Shown here in pieces: positions 18,463 through 28,017 of a DNA stretch of 64,000 nucleotides. Made by a program: the position numbers and the translations under genes. The notes under the pieces are model-generated. The model did no database searches. It was not told the DNA's origin and saw only the letters and a program-made list of their open reading frames with translations. Positions within the stretch are counted from its first letter, which is position 1, and each line of letters begins with the position of its first letter. The DNA is taken from positions 10,266,001 to 10,330,000 of the forward strand of contig NZ_CP114040.1 of the NCBI RefSeq assembly GCF_026965555.1, given 5' to 3'. Origin of the DNA: Nannocystis punicea (GTDB lineage Bacteria; Myxococcota_A; Polyangia; Nannocystales; Nannocystaceae).

Positions 18463-19992
18463 TCAGGCCCGGCGCCGGCGGCGAGCCCTGTGGGCCAGCC
18501 ACAAGCCCAACAGCGGCAGACCGAGCGCGCTGCCCGCCCCCTGCCCGGGGTTGCTGCGGCACTCGCACCCGTCCTTCTCGAGCGCACCCGGGCCCTCGGT
18601 CTCGCTGTCGCTGGCGCTCCCGGGATCGTTCGTGTCGTCGCCGGTGTCGCCGGCCGTGTCGGTCCCGGTATCGGTGTCGGTGTCGCCCGCGCTGTCGCCG
18701 GCGCTGGTGGTGGGCGCCTCGGAGTTGCCGACGAGGATGGTCAGCTTGTCCTGGACCACGTGCTCGGCGTGGTCCTCGGCCTCGAGCACGACCTCGTAGG
18801 TGCCGGCCGCCAGGTTGGAGAAGTACCAGGCGCCGACCTTCTCGTAGTCGACCTCGTCGAGCGCCACCTCGCCGTCCCGCTTGACGGTGATCCTCCAGCC
18901 CACGCCGCCGTAGTTGTCGTGGATGTCGGCCTTGACCTCGATGTTGGCGCCGACCTCCAGCTCGAGCACGTCGCCGTCGGGGAGGATGTTGACCGTGGGC
19001 GGCTCGGTGTCGGGCTCGGGGGTGCCGAAGATCTTGTTGAGCTCCGCGAGGTCGTTCTGCTGCTCGCTGCCCACGCCGCAGTAGATCTCGTGGATCAGGC
19101 GGCAGCCGATGGTGCCGGGGCCCTGGCACTGCTCCTCGCACAGGGCCTGGCAGTTGTCGCCGAAGTGCTTGTTGTTGCCGGCCTGGTAGCTCATGATCCG
19201 ATCGCTGCCGAGCGTGTGGTCGAGGCCCCACGCGTGGGCGATCTCCTGGCTGATCGTCGCCGAGCTGCTGTCGAACGCGTAGACCACGTTGCGCTGGTCG
19301 CGGTCCTCGCAGTCGGTGCCGGGCGCGACGCCGCCGGCCGGGGAGTCGATGTTGGTGTCGGTCCACGAGCCGCCGACCATCGCCATCGTGTAGGGCACGG
19401 TCTTGCTCGGGCGGTTGAGGTAGAGGACGCGGATCCCGAGCGTCTCGAGGTCCTGCTGGACCGCCTGGATCAGGGTCAGCGCGGTCGCCTCCGAGCCGTT
19501 GAACACCGGATACGGGTGGTTGTGGCGGGCCAGGATCGACTTGCTCTCGGCCGAGTTGTCGTCGCCGGCCTTGAGCATGCCGCCGTTGAAGTTGAGGAAC
19601 ACCGTGCCCTTGCGCGGGTACTGGTTGCCCTCGATGTCCTCCCAGGCCGGCAGCGGCTTCGGGTCGATCTGCTTGCGGCCCTCGGCGATCTCGCGCCGCT
19701 GCACGACCTCGCCGAGCTGCACCCAGCCCTCCGGCAGCTGCCCCGGCGCCAGCGGCTCCGACGCGCGCGCGCTCAGGGGCAGGGTGTCGAGCTGGGACAG
19801 GTCCGGCTGCTCGACCGGTTCGGCCACGAACTCGCCACGCGACTGCAACACCTCGCGCATGTCGTAGTGATGCGCGCCCCTGGCCATCTTCGCGTAGGGG
19901 TCGTAACGCTCGCCGTCGGCGGCCGCGGCGGCCGCCGGCACCCCGACGGCCGCGCCGCAGAGGAGGAGAAGTGCGTCTGCCCTCAAAGCCAT
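18463..19992 (-). CDS. Secreted metzincin-like protein with altered zinc motif and MYXO-CTERM tail
   Basis: A 509-residue exported protein. The ATG at 19992 follows GGAGCGGAG and begins a signal peptide ending near VPAAAAAADG. The central domain has a metzincin-like zinc site reading QEIAHAWGLDH (residues 249-259) and a following Met-turn-like IMSY (266-269). The first zinc histidine is Gln (CAG), so catalysis is doubtful. A Cys-rich segment (about 275-310) and an Ig-like domain (about 325-420) follow. Then come a Thr/Asp/Gly linker and a C-terminus of the MYXO-CTERM kind: DGCECRSNPG, a hydrophobic helix and a run of Arg. It is probably surface-sorted by a myxosortase. No substrate is known. 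Confidence 0.75.
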   Translation of the reverse strand: MALRADALLLLCGAAVGVPAAAAAADGERYDPYAKMARGAHHYDMREVLQSRGEFVAEPVEQPDLSQLDTLPLSARASEPLAPGQLPEGWVQLGEVVQRREIAEGRKQIDPKPLPAWEDIEGNQYPRKGTVFLNFNGGMLKAGDDNSAESKSILARHNHPYPVFNGSEATALTLIQAVQQDLETLGIRVLYLNRPSKTVPYTMAMVGGSWTDTNIDSPAGGVAPGTDCEDRDQRNVVYAFDSSSATISQEIAHAWGLDHTLGSDRIMSYQAGNNKHFGDNCQALCEEQCQGPGTIGCRLIHEIYCGVGSEQQNDLAELNKIFGTPEPDTEPPTVNILPDGDVLELEVGANIEVKADIHDNYGGVGWRITVKRDGEVALDEVDYEKVGAWYFSNLAAGTYEVVLEAEDHAEHVVQDKLTILVGNSEAPTTSAGDSAGDTDTDTGTDTAGDTGDDTNDPGSASDSETEGPGALEKDGCECRSNPGQGAGSALGLPLLGLWLAHRARRRRRA

Positions 19993-20140
19993 GTCTCCGC
20001 TCCTGCCTGCTCGCCGAGGCGAGCTACGAGAACCCATCTTACGAACATTCCCTTAGAGCACGCGTGGCGAGATGCACGCCGGCCTCGATTTTTCGCTAAA
20101 CTCTGGGTCTCCCCCGGACAATGTAGGATATTTCACACCC

Positions 20141-20767
20141 ATGACTACCCTACAGCCTTCGACCGCGCCGCCGGCCTCCCGGAGCCTCCGCCCTGCGCGA
20201 TGGACCGTTGTTTGGATGTTGCTTGGGGTCGCGTTGAGCGGCCCCGGCTGTGCGACCTCACGCCTGGAGCCTGCGCGATCTCCCGCCCAGGCCTCGGCGG
20301 AACCTGCTGGCGACGGCGGGGGAGACGCCTGCGAACGCTGGCCTGCTGGGCAGCGCGACCAAATCGCGGCGGTCCAGCCGCACGTGCAGTCGGCGGCCAA
20401 GAGCAACAAGCTCGACCCGCGCCTCATCAACGCGGTCATCTGGGTCGAGAGCAAGTTTAACGCCCGCGCGCGCGGCCCCGGCGGGACCCAGGGGCTGATG
20501 CAGCTGATGCCCTCGACCGCGCGCGAGCTGGCGAACAGCCTCGGCGAGCGCTCTCGCCCGCTCGACCCCGGCTTCAACGTGCGCGCCGGGAGCCTCTACC
20601 TCGCGCGCATGATCCGCAAGTTCGACGGCAACACCGAGCTCGGACTGGCCGCCTACCACGGCGGGCCCGGGCACGTGCTCAAGTGGCGCAAGGCCGGCAA
20701 GCGCGGCGTGCCCGAGGGCAGCAAGAAGTACGTCGAGAAGATCAACGCCGCCAAGAAGATGTTCTGA
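20141..20767 (+). CDS. Lytic transglycosylase, SLT domain
   Basis: A 208-residue exported murein hydrolase that cleaves peptidoglycan with formation of 1,6-anhydromuramic acid. The SLT fold occupies about residues 68-205: the catalytic Glu is in IWVESKFNARA, followed by GTQGLMQLMPSTAREL and LAAYHGGPGHV. The N-terminus has a hydrophobic export segment ending at a Cys (GPGC), so it may be a lipoprotein, although Pro at -2 is unusual for a lipobox. I chose ATG at 20141; the longer in-frame start at 20072 adds 23 residues unlike a signal peptide. Confidence 0.9.
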   Translation: MTTLQPSTAPPASRSLRPARWTVVWMLLGVALSGPGCATSRLEPARSPAQASAEPAGDGGGDACERWPAGQRDQIAAVQPHVQSAAKSNKLDPRLINAVIWVESKFNARARGPGGTQGLMQLMPSTARELANSLGERSRPLDPGFNVRAGSLYLARMIRKFDGNTELGLAAYHGGPGHVLKWRKAGKRGVPEGSKKYVEKINAAKKMF

Positions 20768-20839
20768 GGGCCCTGCCCTCACGGACAGGACCCTCAGGAC
20801 AGGGCCCAGGCGACATGTCCTCGGCGACATGTCGCCTGG
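20768..20839. repeat. Pair of TGTCC/GGACA-family hairpins between convergent genes
   Basis: The first, 20768-20804, pairs GGGCCCTG arms with one mismatch around a copy of the core. The second pairs CCAGGCGACATGTC (20805-20818) with 20826-20839. Inside it C-TTCG-G forms a classical UUCG tetraloop with one bulged C. Both follow the transglycosylase stop immediately and face the ABC-F gene. Confidence 0.75.
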
Positions 20840-20859
20840 ACGTCGCCCGGAGCGGGGGC

Positions 20860-22467
<1,608 letters not shown>

Positions 22468-22576
22468 CGCTGGCTTCCTCGCAAATAACCTCGTTCAGGG
22501 CCGCGCTCCGATCGAACGATCGTCGAGCGCCAGAAGGCCCCGAGGCCGGCACGCCGCTTGCCGGGCGCGCCGGTGC

Positions 22577-23206
22577 GTGGTTAGCTTGCGGGACTTGCAC
22601 CGGCAACGCCCAATCCTCCTCGCCGTGAGCCTCATCGCGGTCGCAGCGTGGGCGGTTCCTCACGAGGTGCACGCCTGCAGTTGCATGCCGCCGCCCGCGC
22701 CCACGGTCGCCCGCGACCAGGCGGAAGCGGTCTTCGAAGGCCGCGTCGACGTCGTCCAGAGCTCCGACACCGGGATGGTCCGCTACGTGCTCTCGGTCCA
22801 GCGGGTGTTCAAGGGCGAGCTGCCGGCGTCGACGTCGATCGTCACGCGCTCCAGCAGCGCCGCCTGCGGCCGCAGCTTCGTGCTCGGCAAGAACTACCTG
22901 GTCTACGCCCACCGCACCCCCGAGGGCGATCTCGGCGACACGATGTGCTCACGCACCCGCCAGATCGGCACGGCCGACGAAGATCTCGCGGCGCTCGGCG
23001 CCGGCACACCGCCTCCCGCTCCGGCGTCGCCCGAGACGCAGAGCCGCGAACCCCCGCGCATCGAGCCCCCGGCCGCCCCGCCGGCCCTCGACGCCCCGGC
23101 GCCGGCGACCCGCCGCGGCTGCGATGTGGCCGCCAATTCCAGCCCCGCAGCCCTCCTCAGCCTGGCGGTCCTCAGCCCCCTCCTCTATCGCCGTCGCCGA
23201 CGCTGA
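22577..23206 (+). CDS. Secreted TIMP/NTR-like protein with MYXO-CTERM tail
   Basis: A 209-residue exported protein starting at GTG 22577. The signal peptide ends before ACSCMPP, which places a Cys-x-Cys pair at the mature N-terminus, as in TIMP-like NTR domains where it chelates the zinc of a target metalloprotease. The domain continues to about residue 130 with further Cys residues (AACGRSF, TMCSRT). A Pro/Glu/Ala linker follows and the protein ends in a MYXO-CTERM-like RRGCDVAANSS, a hydrophobic helix and RRRRR. Protease inhibition is inferred from the fold family only. It is divergent from the ABC-F gene. Confidence 0.7.
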   Translation: MVSLRDLHRQRPILLAVSLIAVAAWAVPHEVHACSCMPPPAPTVARDQAEAVFEGRVDVVQSSDTGMVRYVLSVQRVFKGELPASTSIVTRSSSAACGRSFVLGKNYLVYAHRTPEGDLGDTMCSRTRQIGTADEDLAALGAGTPPPAPASPETQSREPPRIEPPAAPPALDAPAPATRRGCDVAANSSPAALLSLAVLSPLLYRRRRR

Positions 23207-23356
23207 CGTGCGCGATCGCGCGCGCGCAGACCCCTGTCAGCGAGCCCGGAGCCTGATAGCCTTCGCGCCCGTCTGGGCGGCATGCCTGGAGCCACCACGA
23301 CCGTCGCCGACGGCCGGGATTCCGTGCATGCTTGCGCCAGCCTGGAGACCGCCCTG

Positions 23357-24994
23357 ATGTCGTTTGGCCTGTTCCGCGTCCCCGACCCCGTCAACGAAGC
23401 CGTGCGCACGTACGCGCCCGACACGCCGGAACGCGCTTCGCTCAAGGCCTGCTACGCCGATCTCGCCGCCAAGAAGCACGACCTGCCGCTGTGGATCGGC
23501 GGCAAGGCCGTCCGGACCGGCAACATCAGCCCCATCATCTGCCCCCACCACCGCAAGGCCGAGCTCGGCGGGTTCCACCAGGCAGGGACCCGCGAGGTCG
23601 GCGACGCCATCGCCGCCGCACAGGCTGCGCGGGCCGACTGGGCGGCGATGCCGTGGGACCAGCGGGCGGCGATCTTTTTGCGGGCCGCGGCGCTGCTGCG
23701 CGGGCCGTTCCGCGACAAGCTGAACGCGGCGACGATGCTGAACCAGTCGAAGACGGCCCACCAGGCCGAGATCGACGCGGCCTGCGAGCTCATCGACTTC
23801 TTCAACTTCAACGTCCACTTCCTGACGCAGCTGTACCAGCAGCAGCCGATCTCGTCGCCGGGCACGTGGAACCGCGTCGAGTACCGCCCGCTCGACGGCT
23901 TCGTGTTCGCCGTGACGCCGTTCAACTTCACGTCGATCGCCGGCAACCTGCCGACGGCGCCGGCGCTGTGCGGCAACACCGTGGTGTGGAAGCCGGCCTC
24001 GACCGCGGTGCTGTCGGGCGCGGTCATCATGGAGCTGCTGCAGGCGGCCGGCCTGCCCCCGGGGGTCATCAACTTCGTTCCCGGCTCGCCCGCCGCCGTC
24101 GGCGAGCAGGTCCTGGCCCACCGCGACCTGGCCGGCGTCCACTTCACCGGCTCGACCCCGGTGTTCAAGCAGATGTGGCGGTCGATCGGCAACAACATCG
24201 ACAACTACCTCAGCTATCCCCGCCTGGTCGGAGAGACAGGCGGCAAGGACTTCGTGTTCGCCCACCCGAGCGCCGACGTGCAGTCGCTGGCGCACAACCT
24301 GCTGCGCGGCGCCTTCGAGTACCAGGGCCAGAAGTGCTCGGCGGCCTCGCGGGCGTACATCCCCGACAACCTGTGGCCGCAGGTGCGGGAGATCCTGGCC
24401 GACGGCATCGCCGGCATCAAGGTCGGCGACGTCAGCGACTTCACCAACTTCATGGGCGCGGTGATCGACGCCCGCAGCTACGCCAAGCTGCGCGAGGCGA
24501 TCGAGGAGGCGCGCAGCCGCCAGGGCGGGCGCGTCGGCGAGGTCATCGGCGGCGAGAGCGACGACAAGACCGGCTTCTTCATCCGCCCGGCGGTCATCGC
24601 CGGGGTCGAGCCCGACTACCGGACGATGAAGGAGGAGTTGTTCGGGCCGGTGCTCACGGTCCACATCTACCCGCAGGGTCGCTTCGAGGAGACGCTGGCG
24701 CTGTGCGAGCGCGGCAGCGAGTACGCGCTGACCGGCGCCATCTTCGCCGAGAACCGAGCGGCGATCGTCGAAGCCACCGAAACCCTGCGCCACGCGGCCG
24801 GCAACTTCTACATCAACGACAAGCCGACCGGCGCGGTGGTCGGCCAGCAGCCGTTCGGCGGCAGCAAGGCCAGCGGCACCAACGACAAGGCCGGCAGCCT
24901 GCTCAACCTGGTGCGGTGGATCTCCCCGCGGACGATCAAGGAGACCTTCACGCCGCTCCGCGACTACCGCTATCCGTTCATGAGCGCCGGCTAG
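23357..24994 (+). CDS. pruA: 1-pyrroline-5-carboxylate dehydrogenase (ALDH4 type)
   Basis: A 545-residue NAD-dependent aldehyde dehydrogenase that oxidises pyrroline-5-carboxylate / glutamate semialdehyde to glutamate in proline catabolism. The NAD-binding FAVTPFNFTSIAGNL (near 184), the general-base segment LVGETGGKDFVF with Glu293, the nucleophile segment FEYQGQKCSAASR with Cys327 and GNFYINDKPTGAVVGQQPFGG near the C-terminus match the monofunctional ALDH4A1-like branch. There is no proline dehydrogenase domain, and no putA-like gene in the window. I chose ATG at 23357, giving MSFGLFRVPDPVNEAV. Confidence 0.95.
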   Translation: MSFGLFRVPDPVNEAVRTYAPDTPERASLKACYADLAAKKHDLPLWIGGKAVRTGNISPIICPHHRKAELGGFHQAGTREVGDAIAAAQAARADWAAMPWDQRAAIFLRAAALLRGPFRDKLNAATMLNQSKTAHQAEIDAACELIDFFNFNVHFLTQLYQQQPISSPGTWNRVEYRPLDGFVFAVTPFNFTSIAGNLPTAPALCGNTVVWKPASTAVLSGAVIMELLQAAGLPPGVINFVPGSPAAVGEQVLAHRDLAGVHFTGSTPVFKQMWRSIGNNIDNYLSYPRLVGETGGKDFVFAHPSADVQSLAHNLLRGAFEYQGQKCSAASRAYIPDNLWPQVREILADGIAGIKVGDVSDFTNFMGAVIDARSYAKLREAIEEARSRQGGRVGEVIGGESDDKTGFFIRPAVIAGVEPDYRTMKEELFGPVLTVHIYPQGRFEETLALCERGSEYALTGAIFAENRAAIVEATETLRHAAGNFYINDKPTGAVVGQQPFGGSKASGTNDKAGSLLNLVRWISPRTIKETFTPLRDYRYPFMSAG

Positions 24995-25083
24995 GGCGTC
25001 GTCCTCGGCCGCACGACGGGCTGCGCGCAACCGCGCCTCGACTTCGTCTACCTTCGCCCGTAAGCCAGTCCCGAGGACCCCTC

Positions 25084-25371
25084 ATGCGACACGTCACCCT
25101 CTCCGCCTGCGCGTCTCTCGTCCTGCTCCTTGGGGCATGTTCCAACGGCAAGGCGACCGAGGCGGAGTGCGCCCAGTTCGCGGCGCACTTCGAGAAGTTG
25201 ATGACCGGCGGGGTCAACGCGGCCGAGGCCGACAAGACCACCCAGCTGGCGAAGGACATGGCGAAGGACCTCCAGGCCACGTGCCTGAGCGAGGGCACCT
25301 CCGCCGAGGTCCGCTGCGCCCTCGCGGCCGAGTCGATGGAGGCGCTGCAGCGCTGCGGCGACCCCAAGTGA
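25084..25371 (+). CDS. Small Cys-containing lipoprotein
   Basis: A 95-residue product with a lipoprotein signal ending LLLGAC (Cys19). The mature part is helical, with AHFEKLMTGG, a KTTQLAKDMAKDLQ helix and four Cys (AECAQF, ATCLSE, VRCALA, RCGDPK), suggesting two disulfides. I do not recognise the family. The stop is four bases before the MOSC gene, so both are probably translated from one message. Small helical four-Cys lipoproteins of this sort recur in bacteria with large envelopes, but no function can be assigned. Confidence 0.75.
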   Translation: MRHVTLSACASLVLLLGACSNGKATEAECAQFAAHFEKLMTGGVNAAEADKTTQLAKDMAKDLQATCLSEGTSAEVRCALAAESMEALQRCGDPK

Positions 25372-25375
25372 GGTC

Positions 25376-25867
25376 ATGAGCGCGGACGGCGAGAGCGGCG
25401 TCGTCGTCGGCGTCCACGTCAACCCCGAGGGCGGGGTGCCGAAGCACGCCGTCGGCCTGGCGCTCGTCACCGGCAGCGGAGTCGCCGGCGACCGCCAGCG
25501 CGACCTGAAGCACCACGGGGGGCCCGACCGCGCGGTCTGTCTGTTCGCGCTCGAGCGCATCGAGGCGCTCGCCGGCGAGGGCCACCCGATCGCCCCGGGC
25601 ACCACCGGCGAGAACCTCACGATCGCCGGCCTCGACTGGGACCGCCTCGGCGTCGGCGACCGCCTGGCCGTCGGCGACGACGTGCTGCTCGAGATCACCG
25701 GCCCCGCCCCGCCGTGCAACACGATCGCCGGCTCGTTCAAGGGCGGCGAGTTCAAGCGGATCTCCGCCAAGCTGCACCCCGGCTGGAGCCGCCTCTACGC
25801 CCGCGTCCTGCGCGAGGGCGTGGTCCGCGAGCGGGCCGCCGTCCGCCTGCTCGGGCAGCGCGCCTGA
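25376..25867 (+). CDS. MOSC domain protein
   Basis: A 163-residue stand-alone MOSC domain. MOSC proteins handle sulfur or molybdenum-cofactor-linked substrates, and some reduce N-hydroxylated compounds. Visible marks are the N-terminal GVAGDRQRDLKHHGGPDRAVCLF segment in residues 34-58, GENLTIAGLDWDRLGVGDRL and the family cysteine in GPAPPCNTIAGSF near residue 120. There is no ferredoxin or oxidoreductase partner domain. It starts four bases after the small lipoprotein gene, which is an odd pairing. It converges with dnaJ across a group of TGTCC-family hairpins. Confidence 0.88.
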   Translation: MSADGESGVVVGVHVNPEGGVPKHAVGLALVTGSGVAGDRQRDLKHHGGPDRAVCLFALERIEALAGEGHPIAPGTTGENLTIAGLDWDRLGVGDRLAVGDDVLLEITGPAPPCNTIAGSFKGGEFKRISAKLHPGWSRLYARVLREGVVRERAAVRLLGQRA

Positions 25868-25868
25868 G

Positions 25869-25934
25869 GCTGTCTGCTCGGACAGGTCTCCTCGGGCATG
25901 CTCCCACGAGCATGTCCCGATGGACATGCCCCGA
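25869..25934. repeat. Cluster of TGTCC/GGACA-family hairpins between MOSC and dnaJ
   Basis: Three adjoining inverted repeats occur directly after the MOSC stop: CTGTC/GACAG near 25870, GGGCATGCT/AGCATGTCC with one mismatch near 25894, and GCATGTCC/GGACATGC around CGAT near 25911. They overlap, so alternative foldings are possible. No U-tract is present. Confidence 0.65.
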
Positions 25935-25952
25935 CTGACAGGGAGCCGGCGC

Positions 25953-27074
25953 TCAGCAGCCGCGCTTGCGCCGGCGCAGGCTGCTGAAGAAGCCCTTCTT
26001 CGGCTCGGCGACGGACTCGCCGCCGAGCTCGGCGAGCTCGCGCAGGAGGTCCTCCTGGTCGCCCGACAGCTTGGTCGGCACGGTGACCTCGACGTGGATG
26101 TGGTGGTCGCCGAAGCCGCGGCCGCCGATCACCGGCACGCCCTTGCCCTTGCGGGTGACGACGTGGTTCGGCTGGGTGCCGGCCTCGAGCTCGAGGTCGA
26201 TGTCGCCGGACAGGGTCGCGGCCTTGACCGTGCAGCCGAGCGCCGCCTGGACCATCGAGACGGTGACCTTCGAGTGGACGTCGTACTCGTCGCGCTGGAA
26301 CCGCTCGTCGGGCTGGACGGCGACCTCGACGTAGAGGTTGCCGGCCGGGCCGCCCTTGACGCCGGCCATGCCGCGCCCGGGGATCCGCAAGGTCTGACCG
26401 TCGTCGACGCCGGCGGGGATGTTGACCTTGAGGGTGGCCTCGCGCTGGACCGCGCCGGTGCCCGAGCAGGTCTTGCACGGGGTGGTGATCATCGACCCCT
26501 GGCCCTGGCAGCGCGGGCAGGTGGTCTGGATGGTGAAGAAGCCCTGGCGGTGGATCACCTGGCCGTGACCGCCGCACTGACTGCAGGTCTGCGGCTTGGT
26601 GCCGGGCGCCGCGCCGCTCCCGTTGCAGTCCTCGCAGGCCTCGCGGCGCTGGACCGTGAGCTCGCGCTCGACGCCGGCGACCGCCTCGGCGAACGGGATG
26701 ACCACGCGGGTCTTGAGGTCCGCGCCGCGCTGCGGGCCGTCGCGGCGGCCGCCGCTGAACCCGAGGTTGCCGAACAGGTCGCCGAACAGGTCGCCGAAGC
26801 GGCTGAAGATCTCGTCGGTGCCCTGGAAGCCGGAGAAGCCGGCGCGCGACGGGCCCTCGTGCCCGTACTGGTCGTAGAGGCGACGCTTGCCGTCGTCGCT
26901 CAGCACCTCGAACGCCTCGGCCGCCTCCTTGAAGCGCTCCTCGGCCTCGGGGTTGCCGGGGTTTCGGTCGGGATGCCACTGCATCGCGGCCTTGCGATAG
27001 GCGCGCTTGATGTCGGGCGCAGGGGCCGTTCGTTCGACCCCGAGAACCTCATAGTAATCGCGTTTTGCGGGCAC
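25953..27074 (-). CDS. dnaJ: Chaperone DnaJ (Hsp40)
   Basis: A 373-residue class A J-protein that stimulates DnaK ATPase activity in the cytoplasm. In order it has the J domain (PAKRDYYEVLGV, HPD motif in MQWHPDRNPGN), a Gly/Phe-rich region, the zinc centre with four CxxCxGxG repeats (CEDCNGSG, CSQCGGHG, CPRCQGQG, CKTCSGTG) and the C-terminal substrate-binding domain with RIPGRGM. I set the start at GTG 27074; the longer frame adds 28 residues upstream of the J domain with no family support. No dnaK or grpE lies nearby. The tail ends RRRKRGC. Confidence 0.94.
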   Translation of the reverse strand: MPAKRDYYEVLGVERTAPAPDIKRAYRKAAMQWHPDRNPGNPEAEERFKEAAEAFEVLSDDGKRRLYDQYGHEGPSRAGFSGFQGTDEIFSRFGDLFGDLFGNLGFSGGRRDGPQRGADLKTRVVIPFAEAVAGVERELTVQRREACEDCNGSGAAPGTKPQTCSQCGGHGQVIHRQGFFTIQTTCPRCQGQGSMITTPCKTCSGTGAVQREATLKVNIPAGVDDGQTLRIPGRGMAGVKGGPAGNLYVEVAVQPDERFQRDEYDVHSKVTVSMVQAALGCTVKAATLSGDIDLELEAGTQPNHVVTRKGKGVPVIGGRGFGDHHIHVEVTVPTKLSGDQEDLLRELAELGGESVAEPKKGFFSSLRRRKRGC

Positions 27075-27223
27075 CGCGCGCGAGAAGCTAAACACCTGCG
27101 TCCTCGCTGTCAACGACGGCTCCGCGGAGTCGACGAGGCCCGCCGTGCGGACCGCCACGCGCTCAGCGGAGCGCGCGCGGCGATGACGCTTGTGGTAGCG
27201 TGCGCCACCGAGGACACTGCCCG

Positions 27224-27856
27224 ATGCACAAGACTGCTCTCATCCGCGCGCTCGTGGCGACCACCTGCGCACTCCCGGTCCTCGCCGCCGGGTGCAAGGA
27301 AGAACCGATCCCGCTGTTCGACGAGCAAGGCACCTGGGTGCTCTCGCTGTTCGCCCTCGAGGACGGCGACGTCATCGGCGACTTCGGCTCCGGCCTGCGC
27401 CAGGAGAAGTACATGATCTTCTACGACAAAGACGCGAAGATCGTGGCCACGGCGGCGTGTAACGACTCGATGGGCGACCAGGGCGTGAAGTCGAGCCAGT
27501 GCGACATCGGCAAGGAGCAGGGGGGCTACTACTGCCGCTGCTTCAACTACGAGTACGACGAGACGCTGATGACCTGGACCGAGTTCGTGCCCAAGAGCCA
27601 GCCCGCGCCGCCGGAGCCGAGCGAGGAGGACATCGCGGCGGGCGTGGTCCCGCCCAAGAACGGGGTCCGGATCGAGCTGGAAGAGTACAGCCCGGACACG
27701 TACAACGACACGTACCGCTACCGGCCGCTGCCGTTCGGCGTGTTCGACAGCAACGGCCTGACCTCGCAGTACGTGTTCCAGGGCCGCAGCGAGGCCTTCT
27801 TCGACGTGACCGGCTGCCGTGAGGTGTGCGGCATCGCCGGCGAGCCGGAGATGTGA
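27224..27856 (+). CDS. Lipoprotein of unknown function with Cys-rich segment
   Basis: A 210-residue protein with a lipoprotein signal ending VLAAGC. The mature part is acidic and aromatic, begins EEPIPLFDEQGTWVLSLF and contains ACNDSMG, SSQCDIG and a YYCRCFNYEYDET segment. A second pair of Cys is near the C-terminus (TGCREVCGIAG). I do not recognise a family. It is divergent from dnaJ and its stop lies 47 bases before the selenocysteine tRNA. The Cys pattern suggests a secreted, disulfide-stabilised domain. Confidence 0.7.
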   Translation: MHKTALIRALVATTCALPVLAAGCKEEPIPLFDEQGTWVLSLFALEDGDVIGDFGSGLRQEKYMIFYDKDAKIVATAACNDSMGDQGVKSSQCDIGKEQGGYYCRCFNYEYDETLMTWTEFVPKSQPAPPEPSEEDIAAGVVPPKNGVRIELEEYSPDTYNDTYRYRPLPFGVFDSNGLTSQYVFQGRSEAFFDVTGCREVCGIAGEPEM

Positions 27857-27903
27857 CCCGCACGCCGTTCCCTCGCCGGCGCGCTTCCGCTATCCTCAGC
27901 CGC

Positions 27904-27998
27904 GGAGGCGCTCGGCTCGCTGGTGCGGCCCCCGGTCTTCAACACCGGAGTGGGGTGCGAGGAGCGCCCTGGGCAGGTTCGATTCCTGTGCGCCTCCG
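27904..27998 (+). tRNA. selC: tRNA-Sec, anticodon TCA
   Basis: The 95-base sequence folds as a selenocysteine tRNA. The acceptor stem is eight pairs (GGAGGCGC at 27904-27911 with GCGCCTCC at 27990-27997), followed by discriminator G. The anticodon stem CCGGT/ACCGG encloses CTTCAAC with anticodon TCA at 27939-27941. The long variable arm pairs GGGTGC with GCGCCC, and the T arm contains CAGGTTCGATTCCTG. The eight-pair acceptor and UCA anticodon together are specific to tRNA-Sec. CCA is not encoded. No selA, selB or selD is in the window. Confidence 0.95.
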
Positions 27999-28017
27999 AT
28001 CTCCTCGCCCCTGACGC

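Noticed and set aside
20072..20140. Upstream extension of the lytic transglycosylase
   Set aside because: The added 23 residues do not look like a signal peptide, while the ATG at 20141 leads directly into one.
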